DNA from: Actinomadura montaniterrae
Lineage (GTDB): Bacteria; Actinomycetota; Actinomycetes; Streptosporangiales; Streptosporangiaceae
Reading direction: 5' to 3'
Length of the DNA stretch: 35,442 nucleotides
Assembly: GCF_008923365.1 (NCBI RefSeq)
Contig: NZ_WBMR01000091.1
Span: forward strand, 1 to 35,442
Part shown: in pieces, positions 14,615 to 22,534 of the stretch
How positions within the stretch are numbered: the stretch's first letter is position 1
How the letters are laid out: the number at the start of each line of letters is the position of its first letter
Notes under the pieces: model-generated
The model's input: only the letters and a program-made list of their open reading frames with translations
Database searches by the model: none
Told to the model about the DNA's origin: nothing
Program-made: the position numbers and the translations under genes

Positions 14615-16141
14615 ATGCCGCCCAGGCCGACGGGGAACGTGCTGATCGTGGGCGCCGGGCCGACCGGGCTCCTGCTCGCGGGGGACCTCGCGGCGGCCGG
14701 CGTCGGATGCACCGTGCTGGAGCGGCGCCCCGAGGAGACCGACAACCTGACCCGCGCGTTCGCCGTGCACGCGCGGACGCTGGAGCTGCTCGACGCGCGC
14801 GGTGTCGCCGACGAGCTGGTCGCGACGGGGGAGCGGGTCGGCGGGCTGCGGCTGCTCGGCGCCGCGGCGCTGGACCTGTCCCGGCTGCCCGGCCGCTTCC
14901 CGTACGTGCTGGTCACGCCGCAGTACGAGACCGAGCGGGTGCTGCGTGAGCGTGCGCTGGCGGCCGGCGCCGAGATCGTCCACGGCGCGGAGGCGACCGG
15001 GCTGCGGCAGGACGCGGAGGGCGTGGACGTCGACGTCCGGATGGCCGACGGGTCCACCGCGACCCGCCGCGCGTCGTACGTCGTCGGCGCCGACGGCGTC
15101 CGCAGCACCGTCCGCAAGGCGCTCGGCCTGCCGTTCTCCGGCCGGTCCGTGGTGCGGTCGGTGATGCTGGCGGACGTGCGGCTGGACGACGCGCCCGCCG
15201 AGGTCCTCACCGCCGGGGCGTCCGGTGACGCGTTCGCGTTCATCGCGCCGTTCGGCGACGGCTGGTACCGGGTGATCGCGTGGAACCGCCGGCACCAGGC
15301 CGCCGACTCCGAGCCCGTCGACCTGGACGAGATCCGCGACGTCGCGCGCCGCGCGCTCGGCTCCGACCACGGGATGCGCGATCCACGCTGGACGTCGCGG
15401 TTCCACAGCGACGAGCGGCAGGTGCCGCGCTACCGGGTCGGACGGGTGTTCCTCGCGGGGGACGCCGCGCACGTCCACTCGCCGGCGGGCGGCCAGGGCA
15501 TGAACACCGGGATCCAGGACGCGGCGAACCTCGGCTGGAAGCTCGCCGCCGAGCTGAACGGCTGGGCGCCGTCGTGGCTGCTGGACAGCTACCAGGAGGA
15601 GCGCCATCCGGTCGGCGGGCAGGTGCTGCGCGGAAGCGGGGCGCTGCTGAGGTTCGCGCTGGTCGAGCAGCCGTGGCTGCGCCGCGCGCGGTCCGTCGCG
15701 GCGTGGGCGGCGACGCACGTGCGGCCGGTCGCGCGGCGGCTGGCCGGCGCGGTGTCCGGCATCGACATCGCCTACCCCGCGCCGCGCGGCGCGCACCGCC
15801 TCACCGGCATGCGCGCCCCGGACGTCCCGGTCGCGGGCGCCCCGGGGCGCCTCTACCGGCTGCTCGGCGACGGGCGGTTCGTCCTCGTCGTCGCGGCGAA
15901 CGACCCGGCGGTCACCTACCTGGCGACCAAGCGGTGGGCGGGACGGGTGCACTGCGCGCTCGCGGGTGGCGCCACCCGCACGACCGCGCTGGTCCGCCCC
16001 GACGGGTACATCGCGTGGGCGTGCGACGAGACCGCGCCGGACCGGCGGGCCACCGCGATCCGGGAGGCGCTCGCGCACTGGTGCGGGCGCCCGGCGGACC
16101 GTCCGGCGCACGACCGGGAGCGTCCCGCGCGGCCCGTGTGA
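14615..16141 (+). CDS. FAD-dependent aromatic monooxygenase (PHBH type)
   Basis: The 508-residue group A flavoprotein hydroxylase shows the dinucleotide motif GAGPTG (residues 13-18), the second nucleotide motif GADGVRS near residues 158-165, and the FAD-ribityl motif LAGDAAHVHSPAGGQGMN near residues 281-298. Enzymes with this set hydroxylate phenols, polyketides or anthracyclines, using NAD(P)H to make a C4a-hydroperoxyflavin. The extra about 130 residues after the catalytic core match the thioredoxin-like tail found in the phenol hydroxylase and rifampicin monooxygenase branches. GAGAGGGG precedes the ATG at 14615. It is followed 41 bp later by the aconitase-family gene. Substrate unknown. 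Confidence 0.9.
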   Translation: MPPRPTGNVLIVGAGPTGLLLAGDLAAAGVGCTVLERRPEETDNLTRAFAVHARTLELLDARGVADELVATGERVGGLRLLGAAALDLSRLPGRFPYVLVTPQYETERVLRERALAAGAEIVHGAEATGLRQDAEGVDVDVRMADGSTATRRASYVVGADGVRSTVRKALGLPFSGRSVVRSVMLADVRLDDAPAEVLTAGASGDAFAFIAPFGDGWYRVIAWNRRHQAADSEPVDLDEIRDVARRALGSDHGMRDPRWTSRFHSDERQVPRYRVGRVFLAGDAAHVHSPAGGQGMNTGIQDAANLGWKLAAELNGWAPSWLLDSYQEERHPVGGQVLRGSGALLRFALVEQPWLRRARSVAAWAATHVRPVARRLAGAVSGIDIAYPAPRGAHRLTGMRAPDVPVAGAPGRLYRLLGDGRFVLVVAANDPAVTYLATKRWAGRVHCALAGGATRTTALVRPDGYIAWACDETAPDRRATAIREALAHWCGRPADRPAHDRERPARPV

Positions 16142-16182
16142 GCCCGTCCATTCGACGACCGGAGGGAGCGGAGGAAACGCCC

Positions 16183-18138
16183 ATGGCCAACGGCACGGGG
16201 GGCCGCAACGTCGCCCGCAAGCTGATCGCCTCGCACCTGGTGAGCGGCGAGATGGAGCCCGGCACCGAGATCGGGATCCGCGTCGACCAGACCCTCACGC
16301 AGGACGCCACCGGCACGATGGTGATGCTGGAGCTGGAGGCGCTCGACCTCGGCAGGGTCCGCACCGACGTGTCGGTGCAGTACGTCGACCACAACCTGCT
16401 GCAGGCCGACGAGCGGAACATGGCCGACCACATCTTCCTGCGGTCGGCGTGCCGCCGTTACGGCCTCTGGTACTCCAAGCCCGGCAACGGCGTCTCGCAC
16501 CCCACGCACATGCAGCGGTTCGGCGTGCCCGGCGCCACGATGGTCGGCTCCGACTCCCACACCTGCGCGGCGGGATCGCTCGGCATGCTGGCGATGGGCG
16601 TCGGCGGGCTGGAGGCCGCGATGGCGATGGCGGGCGAGCCGATCCACGTGACGATGCCGGAGATCTGGGGGATCCGGCTCACCGGGGAACTGCCGCCGTG
16701 GGTCAGCGCGAAGGACGTGATCCTGGAGATGCTGCGGCGGCACGGCGTCCGCGGCGGCGTCAACCGGATCATCGAGTACCACGGGCCGGGGCTGGCGGCG
16801 CTGACCGCGATGGACCGGCACGTCATCGCGAACATGGGCGCCGAGCTGGGCGCGACGACGACGGTGTTCCCGTCCGACGAGCGCGTCCTGGAGTTCCTGC
16901 GCGGCGAGGACCGCGAGGACGACTTCACCGAGATCGTCGCCGACCCCGGCGCGTCCTACGACGTCACGAACGAGATCGACCTGTCGGCGCTGGAGCCGCT
17001 GATCGCCCGGCCGTCCTCGCCCGGCGACGTGGTGCCGGTCCGCGAGGCCGCGGGGGAGGAGGTGCACCAGGTCGTCGTCGGGTCGTCGGCGAACCCGGGG
17101 CTGCGCGACTTCGCGTCCGTCGCCGCGATCGTCAAGGGCCGGCAGGTGCATCCGCACGTGTCGCTGGACGTGAACCCGACGTCCCGGCAGATCCTCGTCG
17201 ACCTGACGAAGATGGGCGCCGCCACCGACCTGATCCAGGCCGGCGCCCGGATCCACCAGGCCGGCTGCCTCGGCTGCATCGGCATGGGGCAGGCGCCCGC
17301 CATCGGCCGCAACAGCCTGCGGACGTTCCCGCGCAACTTTCCCGGCCGCTCCGGCACCGCCGACGACCGCGTGTGGCTGTGCTCGCCGGAGACCGCCGCG
17401 GCCGCCGCGCTCACCGGGAAGATCACCGACCCGCGCGAGCTGGACATGGACCCGCCGGCCGTCCGCCTCCCGGAACGCTCCAGCGTCCTCCGGGAGATGC
17501 TGGAGGCGCCGCTCCCCGAGGACGAGGCGCGCCGCGTCGAACTGGAGAAGGCGCCGAGCATCGGCGTCCTGCCCGAACTCGACCCGCTGCCCGACGACCT
17601 GGACGTCCCGGTCGTCATCAAGGTCGGCGACGACGTGTCCACCGACGAGATCCTCATGGCGGGCGCGCAGGCCCTCCCGTACCGGAGCGACATCGCCAAA
17701 CTGGCCGACTTCGCGTTCGTCCGCATCGACGAGGGCTACCCGGAGCGCGCGCGGGAGGCCGGGGCGCACGCCGTCATCGGCGGCCGCAACTACGGGCAGG
17801 GCTCGTCCCGGGAGCACGCCGCGATCGCGCCGCGCCACCTCGGGCTGCGGCTCGTCCTCGCCCGCGGCTACGCCCGCATCCACTGGCAGAACCTGGTCAA
17901 CTTCGGGATCCTGCCGCTGGAGTTCGCCGACGAGGCCGACTACGACCGCGTCGAGCAGGGCGACCGGCTGCGGGTCGAGGGCGTCCGCGCGGCGCTGGAG
18001 AAGGGGACCGAGGTCGAGGTCCGCAACGTCACCAAGGACGAGACGTACCGCGCCCGGCACCGCCTGTCGCCCCGCCAGCGCGACCTCGTCGCCGCCGGCG
18101 GCCAGATCCCCGCCCTCCGCGCCCGCGCCTCCCGCTGA
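16183..18138 (+). CDS. Aconitase-family hydratase, compact (Aquifex type)
   Basis: The 651-residue protein carries the three 4Fe-4S cysteines of aconitases: Cys128 in SDSHTCAAG, and Cys362 and Cys365 in CLGCIGMG. The C-terminal swivel domain has GDDVSTDEI and the catalytic-Ser loop GGRNYGQGSSREHAA. Aconitases interconvert citrate and isocitrate; the housekeeping actinobacterial enzyme is about 900 residues, so this shorter protein is probably a second, specialised hydratase. Homoaconitate or another 2-hydroxy-tricarboxylate-like substrate is possible. GGAGGAAACGCCC precedes the ATG. It follows the monooxygenase gene closely. A 23-bp tandem duplication starts in its last codons and a large hairpin follows. 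Confidence 0.88.
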   Translation: MANGTGGRNVARKLIASHLVSGEMEPGTEIGIRVDQTLTQDATGTMVMLELEALDLGRVRTDVSVQYVDHNLLQADERNMADHIFLRSACRRYGLWYSKPGNGVSHPTHMQRFGVPGATMVGSDSHTCAAGSLGMLAMGVGGLEAAMAMAGEPIHVTMPEIWGIRLTGELPPWVSAKDVILEMLRRHGVRGGVNRIIEYHGPGLAALTAMDRHVIANMGAELGATTTVFPSDERVLEFLRGEDREDDFTEIVADPGASYDVTNEIDLSALEPLIARPSSPGDVVPVREAAGEEVHQVVVGSSANPGLRDFASVAAIVKGRQVHPHVSLDVNPTSRQILVDLTKMGAATDLIQAGARIHQAGCLGCIGMGQAPAIGRNSLRTFPRNFPGRSGTADDRVWLCSPETAAAAALTGKITDPRELDMDPPAVRLPERSSVLREMLEAPLPEDEARRVELEKAPSIGVLPELDPLPDDLDVPVVIKVGDDVSTDEILMAGAQALPYRSDIAKLADFAFVRIDEGYPERAREAGAHAVIGGRNYGQGSSREHAAIAPRHLGLRLVLARGYARIHWQNLVNFGILPLEFADEADYDRVEQGDRLRVEGVRAALEKGTEVEVRNVTKDETYRARHRLSPRQRDLVAAGGQIPALRARASR

Positions 18139-18176
18139 CCTGCTGCGAGACCGCCCGCTGACCTGCTGCCAGACCA
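18131..18176 (+). repeat. 23-bp tandem repeat across the aconitase stop codon
   Basis: Two 23-bp copies (18131-18153 and 18154-18176) begin CCCGCTGACCTGCTG and differ at two positions. A third, more degenerate copy starts at 18177 and runs into the hairpin. The first copy contains the TGA stop at 18136-18138, so the repeat arose by local duplication of the gene end. Confidence 0.7.
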
Positions 18177-18186
18177 CCCGTTGACG

Positions 18187-18234
18187 TGCGGCGAGTCGCC
18201 GCCATGAGCGGGATCATGACGGCGACTCGCCGCA
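18187..18234. terminator. Bidirectional terminator hairpin
   Basis: Two 21-nt arms (18187-18207 and 18214-18234) pair along their full length with a single C/T difference that allows a G-U pair in one direction; the loop is 6 nt (GCGGGA). It sits between the convergent aconitase and DUF2795 genes and can serve both. Confidence 0.8.
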
Positions 18235-18253
18235 AGAGAACGTCGTCCGGGCG

Positions 18254-18661
18254 TCAGAAGCGGCGGTTCTCGCGGCCGTAGCCGAGCTCGTCGGCGACGT
18301 CGGCGACGTTCTCGTACTCGCGGTCGGGCAGCGTCTCCAGCGCGCCGACCGCCGCGTCGTCCGCGCCCGCGCCGGACGCGTGCGCGACCAGGTCGTCGGG
18401 CCGGGCGGGGTAGTGGACGCCGGAGAGCAGCCGTGCCAGGTTGCTGCGGCCCTCCACGTCGCCCGCGCTCATGCCGGGCGGCGAGCCCTCGCGCGGGTCG
18501 CCGGTGGCGGCGGTCGGATCCCAGGGCGCGTCACCGGAGTACGGTTCGGTCTCCTTGAACTCCTCGGCGTGGGTGGGGTGCCCGCCGCGGACCATGCCCT
18601 CCGTCTCGTGGCCGATCTCGTCGTCCACCTTGGGACCGTGCTTGTCGCTCTTGTCTGGCAT
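18254..18661 (-). CDS. DUF2795 domain protein
   Basis: The 135-residue acidic, soluble protein has a disordered, charged N-terminal half (KSDKHGPKVDDEIGHETEGM, then TATGDPREG). Its C-terminal half (residues about 75-130) holds the DUF2795 pattern VHYPARPDDLVAHASGAGAD followed by LPDREYENVADVADEL. In this family the C-terminal part is a small helical bundle of unknown role, common in actinobacteria and often stress-linked. GGGAGG lies 7 nt before the ATG. It is divergent from the next small gene with a 98-bp gap and converges on the aconitase gene through a shared hairpin. No catalytic residues can be pointed out. Confidence 0.85.
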   Translation of the reverse strand: MPDKSDKHGPKVDDEIGHETEGMVRGGHPTHAEEFKETEPYSGDAPWDPTAATGDPREGSPPGMSAGDVEGRSNLARLLSGVHYPARPDDLVAHASGAGADDAAVGALETLPDREYENVADVADELGYGRENRRF

Positions 18662-18746
18662 GTTCGTCCTCCCTGCGCCTTGACAGGGAGGAGCGTTCCC
18701 GGGCGGGGTCGTCTAAACAGCCGGCGATCATCGCGGGCGGGCGCGG

Positions 18747-18752
18747 TACGGT
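18747..18752 (+). promoter_or_regulatory. -10 hexamer for a leaderless start at 18760
   Basis: TACGGT is followed by 7 nt and then ATG. A GTG lies at 18751 inside this element, so the ATG at 18760 is the better start. Confidence 0.4.
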
Positions 18753-18759
18753 GTGGCGC

Positions 18760-19110
18760 ATGCTGCCGGAGGAGGGCGTGAACGCCGTTCGGGTCGTGGT
18801 GGGGATGCTGGTCCGCGGCGAGTACGAGGAGCTGGAGACGCTCACCGAGGCCCGCCGGCTCACCGCCGCGGAGATCGCCGCGGCCGTGCGGCGGCACGGC
18901 CGGGACCTGATCAGCCCGCCGGACGAGGCGTTCCGAGAGCTCGGCGGGGTCGCCGTGCCCCGGGAGCAGGCGGACGAGCGGGCCTTCCATGTCGACTTCC
19001 CGCTCTGGACGGCGCAGGACGGCCTGTCGGACCTGACGCTCGGGCTCACGGTCGCCGAGGTGATGGACGGCGTGTGGACGGTCGAGCTGGACGGCGTCCA
19101 CGCCCCCTGA
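18760..19110 (+). CDS. Small conserved protein of unknown function
   Basis: The 116-residue soluble protein has an N-terminal helical region (MLPEEGVNAVRVVVGMLVRG, then a TAAEIAAAVRRHG helix at about 45-57). The C-terminal half is beta-rich and acidic, ending in DLTLGLTVAEVMDGVWTVEL. The arrangement recalls small actinobacterial proteins of the DUF7668 kind, in which a cone-shaped alpha+beta fold is expected, but I cannot confirm that. The ATG at 18760 has a -10 hexamer at leaderless distance; the GTG at 18751 would be three codons longer and lies inside that hexamer. Four 9-bp tandem copies run across its stop codon. The decarboxylase gene starts 130 bp downstream. Confidence 0.7.
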   Translation: MLPEEGVNAVRVVVGMLVRGEYEELETLTEARRLTAAEIAAAVRRHGRDLISPPDEAFRELGGVAVPREQADERAFHVDFPLWTAQDGLSDLTLGLTVAEVMDGVWTVELDGVHAP

Positions 19111-19141
19111 CCGCCCTGACCGGCCTGACCCGCCTGACCGG
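19106..19141 (+). repeat. 9-bp tandem repeat across a stop codon
   Basis: Four head-to-tail copies of CCTGACCGG (start points 19106, 19115, 19124, 19133) with two base changes in total. The first copy contains the TGA stop of the small gene. This is a local slippage expansion. Confidence 0.7.
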
Positions 19142-19177
19142 CTTCCGCGCCCGCCCGGCGCCTCTCGTTCGGGCCCA

Positions 19178-19183
19178 TATGAT
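19178..19183 (+). promoter_or_regulatory. Possible -10 box of the decarboxylase gene
   Basis: TATGAT, a near-consensus -10 hexamer, lies 57 nt before the GTG at 19241. No convincing -35 box is seen 16-19 nt upstream, so the call is tentative. Confidence 0.3.
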
Positions 19184-19240
19184 CGTGTCTCGGCCCGGGG
19201 CACGGGGACGACGGCCCGTTTCAGGCAGGGAGGACGCGCA

Positions 19241-20707
19241 GTGGCAGCGCACATGACGCCGGACGAGTTCCGCCGGTACGGCAAGCAGGTCATCGACTGG
19301 ATCGCCGACTACCAGGAGAAGATCGAGTCCTATCCGGTGCTGTCGCAGGCCCGCCCGGGGGACGTGCTGGCGAACCTGCCCGCCCACCCGCCGGAGCAGG
19401 GCGAGGGGTTCGAGGGCGTCCTCGCCGACATGGACCGCGTCGTCATGCCGGGCATCACCCACTGGCAGCACCCGGACTTCTTCGCCTACTTCCCGAGCGG
19501 CGCCAGCGGCCCGTCCATCCTCGGCGACCTGCTGTCGGCGGGGCTCGGCGTCCAGGGGATGCTGTGGGCGACGAGCCCGGCCTGCACCGAGCTGGAGACC
19601 CGGGTGCTCGACTGGTTCGCCGAACTGCTCGGCCTGCCGGAGCGGTTCCGCAGCGACGGCCCCGGCGGCGGCGTGATCCAGGACTCGGCGTCCGGCGCGG
19701 CCCTGGCCGCCGTCGTCGCCGCGCTGCACCGCGCGGACGGCGGCGCCGCGGGGCGCGACGGCATCGCCCGCCGCCACACCCTGTACGTCAGCTCCCAGAC
19801 GCACTCCTCGCTGGAGAAGGCCGCGAGGATCGCCGGGATCGGGGCGGTGAACGTCCGCGTCGTCGACGTCGATCCCGCGACCCTGGCGATGGACCCCGCG
19901 CACCTCGACGCGCTGCTCGCCGAGGACGCCGCGGCGGGCGCGCTGCCCGTCATGGTGTGCGCGACCATCGGCACCACGTCGACCACGGCGGTCGACGCGG
20001 TGCCCGCGATCGGCGAGGTCTGCCGCCGGCACGGCGTCTGGCTGCACGTGGACGCCGCCTACGCGGGCGTCGCGGCCGTCTGCCCCGAGCTGCGCGGGAT
20101 CAACGACGGTGTCGCTGAGTACGCCGACTCCTACGTCACCAACCCGCACAAGTGGCTGCTCACCAACTTCGACTGCACCACGATGTGGGTGGCCGACCGG
20201 GAACCGCTGGTGGGGGCGCTGTCGATCCTGCCGGAGTACCTGCGCAACCAGGCGTCCGCGTCCGGCGAGGTGATCGACTACCGCGACTGGCAGATCTCGC
20301 TCGGCCGCCGGTTCCGGGCGCTGAAGCTGTGGTCGGTGATCCGCTGGTACGGCGCGGAGGGGCTGCGCGAGCACGTCCGGACCGGGGTGCGGCTGGCCGC
20401 CGGGCTCGCGTCCCGGATCGCCGCCGACCCCGCGTTCGCGCTGCTGGAGGAGCCGAAGCTCAGCCTGGTCTGCTTCCGGCCGCGCTGGGACGGCCTGGAC
20501 GGCGCCGAGGCCGACGCGGCGACGCTGCGGCTGATGGAGCGGCTCAACGCATCCGGCGACCTCTACCTCACCCACACCAAGGCCGGCGGGCGGGTGCTGC
20601 TGCGCGTCGCGATCGGCGCCGCCGGGACGACCGGCGCGCACGTGGACGCGGCGTGGCGGCGGATCCGGGAGGAGACCGCGGCGCTGGCCGCCGAGCGGAC
20701 GCCCTGA
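19241..20707 (+). CDS. PLP-dependent aromatic-L-amino-acid decarboxylase family enzyme
   Basis: The 488-residue group II decarboxylase has Lys304 in NPHKWLLTNFDC (Schiff base), Asp271 in LHVDAAYAG (pyridine nitrogen) and His188 in SSQTHSSLEKA (ring stacking). The N-terminal block HWQHPDFFAYFPSGASGPSI is the conserved substrate-side segment of aromatic amino-acid decarboxylases. It probably removes CO2 from tryptophan, tyrosine, phenylalanine or dopa to give the amine; a closely related branch makes aldehydes by decarboxylation-dependent oxidation, and sequence alone does not separate them here. The GTG start is supported by AGGGAGG 7 nt upstream; the ATG at 19253 is less likely. It is convergent with the P450 gene at 20720, 12 bp away. 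Confidence 0.92.
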   Translation: MAAHMTPDEFRRYGKQVIDWIADYQEKIESYPVLSQARPGDVLANLPAHPPEQGEGFEGVLADMDRVVMPGITHWQHPDFFAYFPSGASGPSILGDLLSAGLGVQGMLWATSPACTELETRVLDWFAELLGLPERFRSDGPGGGVIQDSASGAALAAVVAALHRADGGAAGRDGIARRHTLYVSSQTHSSLEKAARIAGIGAVNVRVVDVDPATLAMDPAHLDALLAEDAAAGALPVMVCATIGTTSTTAVDAVPAIGEVCRRHGVWLHVDAAYAGVAAVCPELRGINDGVAEYADSYVTNPHKWLLTNFDCTTMWVADREPLVGALSILPEYLRNQASASGEVIDYRDWQISLGRRFRALKLWSVIRWYGAEGLREHVRTGVRLAAGLASRIAADPAFALLEEPKLSLVCFRPRWDGLDGAEADAATLRLMERLNASGDLYLTHTKAGGRVLLRVAIGAAGTTGAHVDAAWRRIREETAALAAERTP

Positions 20708-20719
20708 CGGCGGCGCGGG

Positions 20720-22129
20720 TCAGCCCTGCGACAGCCGCATCGCCCGCAGGATCCGCCGCACCAGCGACCCCGGCTCACCCTCGCCCCGCTCCGGCTCCTG
20801 CGGGCTCCCGTCCGCCTCGGGCGCGGCGGGGGCCGTCCGCCGGGGCTCGCCCGCCAGCTCGTAGTCGACCGGCAGGGAGCGCAGGCCCCGGATGAGCGGC
20901 GACGACCGCCACGCCAGCTGGTCCGGCGGCAGCGCCAGCCGCAGCCCGGCGAACCGCTCGAACAGCCGCTCCACCGCGATCGTCGTGACGGTCGTCGCGA
21001 GGTCGCGGCCCAGGCAGGCGTGCGGTCCCGCGCTCCAGGCGAGATGGGCGCGCGAGCTGTAGATCGAGTCGGGTGCGGCGTTCCCGGTGAACGCCGGGTC
21101 CAGGTGCGCGGCGGCGGGCGACACCATGACCGGGTCGCCGGCCGCGATCTGGAACCGGCCGACGCGCACGTCGGACCGGGGCCAGCGGAACGCCAGGTTC
21201 GCCATCGGCGGGTTGGCGGTGGACGCCCGGTTGATCGCCTCCTGGATCATCCCGGCGGACAGGCTGTCGCGCGCGCCGGTCTCGCCGATCAGGACCTCGG
21301 TGATGGTGTTGCAGATGAGGGTGCCGGTGACGTCGCCGACCAGCCCGGTCATCATCGCCATCTCGCCGGTGAGCTCCTCGGCCGTCAGGTCGGGCACTGC
21401 GGCGAGCATGAAGGACGGCAGGTCCTGGCCGGGGGAGGCGGCCCGGGCGGAGCACACCGCCGCCATCCGGGCCAGCAGCCGCGTGGACGCCTCGTGGGCA
21501 TCGGGCCCAGCGTCCAGGACCCGCCACAGGTCGACGATCAGCCCGTCGTCCTCGTCCGCGCCGGTGCCGAGCAGCCGCCCGACGACCATCAGCGGCAGCG
21601 GCCGGGCGTACTGGGCCGCGAGGTCGGCGTAGCCGGTGCGGCCGCCGTTCTCGGCCAGCACGTCGATCAGCTCGTCGGCGTACCGCCGGACGGCCTCCTC
21701 CAGCGCCTTGGCCTCCGGGCGGGTCCGGTCCTGGAACGGGCGCAGCCCCTCGCTCCACGCGCTGCGCAGCCGGGTGGAGTCGGCGCCGTCGCGGAAACCG
21801 CAGTTGTTGGACTCGACCACCGGCAGCAGCGGCCAGTCCGCGGGGACGCTGCCCTCCCGGTAGGCGCGCCAGGAGTCGACCCGCCGGCTCCACACGCCCC
21901 GCGAGTCGCGCAGGATCTCCAGCGTCTGCGGGTAGCCGATGACCAGCCACGCCGGTACGCCCAGCACGTCCACCGGCGCGACGGGCCCGTACTCGGCGCG
22001 GAGCCGCTCGTAGAACACCGCGGGCCGCGCCTCGTAGTCGCGGTTGAGGAGCGGCTGTACGGCCAGCGACTCCAGCGGCGGATGGGCGGGTGCGGCCTCG
22101 GCCTGCGGGATCTGGGGCTCCACGATCAC
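20720..22129 (-). CDS. Cytochrome P450 without a recognisable ExxR motif (conservon type)
   Basis: The 469-residue P450 has the heme loop WSAGPHACLG (residues 365-374) with Cys372 and an I-helix-like segment GLVGDVTGT (262-270). At the K-helix, just before NPPMANLAFRW, the expected Glu-x-x-Arg is replaced by Arg-Ala-Ser-Thr (301-304), and no other ExxR fits. Conservon-associated P450s of the CYP157 group in Streptomyces are known to deviate from ExxR and share the W-x-x-G-P-H-x-C loop, so I place it there. The partner genes of a conservon (histidine kinase, Roadblock, DUF742, small GTPase) are absent nearby. The C-terminal tail after about 430 is Pro/Glu-rich. The GTG start at 22129 lacks an obvious ribosome site and may be leaderless. 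Substrate unknown. Confidence 0.85.
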   Translation of the reverse strand: MIVEPQIPQAEAAPAHPPLESLAVQPLLNRDYEARPAVFYERLRAEYGPVAPVDVLGVPAWLVIGYPQTLEILRDSRGVWSRRVDSWRAYREGSVPADWPLLPVVESNNCGFRDGADSTRLRSAWSEGLRPFQDRTRPEAKALEEAVRRYADELIDVLAENGGRTGYADLAAQYARPLPLMVVGRLLGTGADEDDGLIVDLWRVLDAGPDAHEASTRLLARMAAVCSARAASPGQDLPSFMLAAVPDLTAEELTGEMAMMTGLVGDVTGTLICNTITEVLIGETGARDSLSAGMIQEAINRASTANPPMANLAFRWPRSDVRVGRFQIAAGDPVMVSPAAAHLDPAFTGNAAPDSIYSSRAHLAWSAGPHACLGRDLATTVTTIAVERLFERFAGLRLALPPDQLAWRSSPLIRGLRSLPVDYELAGEPRRTAPAAPEADGSPQEPERGEGEPGSLVRRILRAMRLSQG

Positions 22130-22234
22130 AAACCATAGAGAGTTCCTCCCACCCTGGCCGGTTGATGGGGAAAACTCCCAAGTTGATCTTCGGAGGGGGT
22201 GCGGATCGCCGCCGGGGCCCCGGGTATGTGAGGC

Positions 22235-22248
22235 TAGGGGTGCCCCTA
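22235..22248. promoter_or_regulatory. Palindrome upstream of the DUF5302 gene
   Basis: TAGGGG-TG-CCCCTA is a perfect 6-2-6 inverted repeat located 19 bp before the DUF5302 start. It could be an operator or a short leader hairpin. No clear promoter can be assigned around it. Confidence 0.25.
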
Positions 22249-22266
22249 TGAGAGCTGGAGGTCCGC

Positions 22267-22455
22267 ATGACCGACCCGAACGGAGACGGCGAGACAGGCG
22301 AGGACGACGTGAAGCGCAGGTTCCGGGAGGCCCTGGAGCGCAAGCGCGGCGCGGCGGCGAAGAACGCCGGCGGGGCGGGACGGAACGGGTCGAAGGTGAA
22401 GGGCGTGCACGAGCGCGCCGACCACCAGCGCCAGTTCCGCCGCAAGAGCGGCTGA
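22267..22455 (+). CDS. DUF5302 small basic protein
   Basis: The 62-residue protein has an acidic start (MTDPNGDGETGEDD), a charged helix (VKRRFREALERKRGAAAKNA) and a basic end with the QFRRKSG terminus typical of DUF5302 proteins. These are widespread in actinobacteria and have no assigned role; the composition suggests a nucleic-acid- or ribosome-associated peptide, which is inference. GGAGG lies 5 nt before the ATG. A good terminator follows 18 bp after the stop. It is divergent from the P450 gene and convergent with the PPOX-type gene. Confidence 0.85.
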   Translation: MTDPNGDGETGEDDVKRRFREALERKRGAAAKNAGGAGRNGSKVKGVHERADHQRQFRRKSG

Positions 22456-22473
22456 CCTGCCGCTCGGCGCGCA

Positions 22474-22501
22474 GACCCCCGCGCGCGACAGCGCGGGGGT
22501 C
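22474..22501 (+). terminator. Terminator after the DUF5302 gene
   Basis: A perfect 11-bp stem (GACCCCCGCGC / GCGCGGGGGTC) closes on GCGACA and is followed by GTTCC. It lies between convergent genes and may serve both strands. Confidence 0.75.
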
Positions 22502-22534
22502 GTTCCACGGCTCGGGGCCCGCGGGCGCCGGGCG

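Noticed and set aside
11576..16111. A 1511-residue open frame on the minus strand
   Set aside because: It lies opposite the aminotransferase-ligase-monooxygenase genes in another frame, is full of low-complexity Arg/Pro/Gly runs, and has no family motif. It is a by-product of GC-rich codons in the real genes.
9491..18138. A secondary-metabolite gene cluster
   Set aside because: P450, toroid, aminotransferase, ligase and monooxygenase genes are present, but there is no PKS, NRPS, terpene synthase with DxDD/DDxxD, or RiPP precursor, and gene directions are mixed.
18760..22129. A complete conservon around the ExxR-less P450
   Set aside because: None of the neighbours is a histidine kinase, Roadblock, DUF742 or small GTPase gene.
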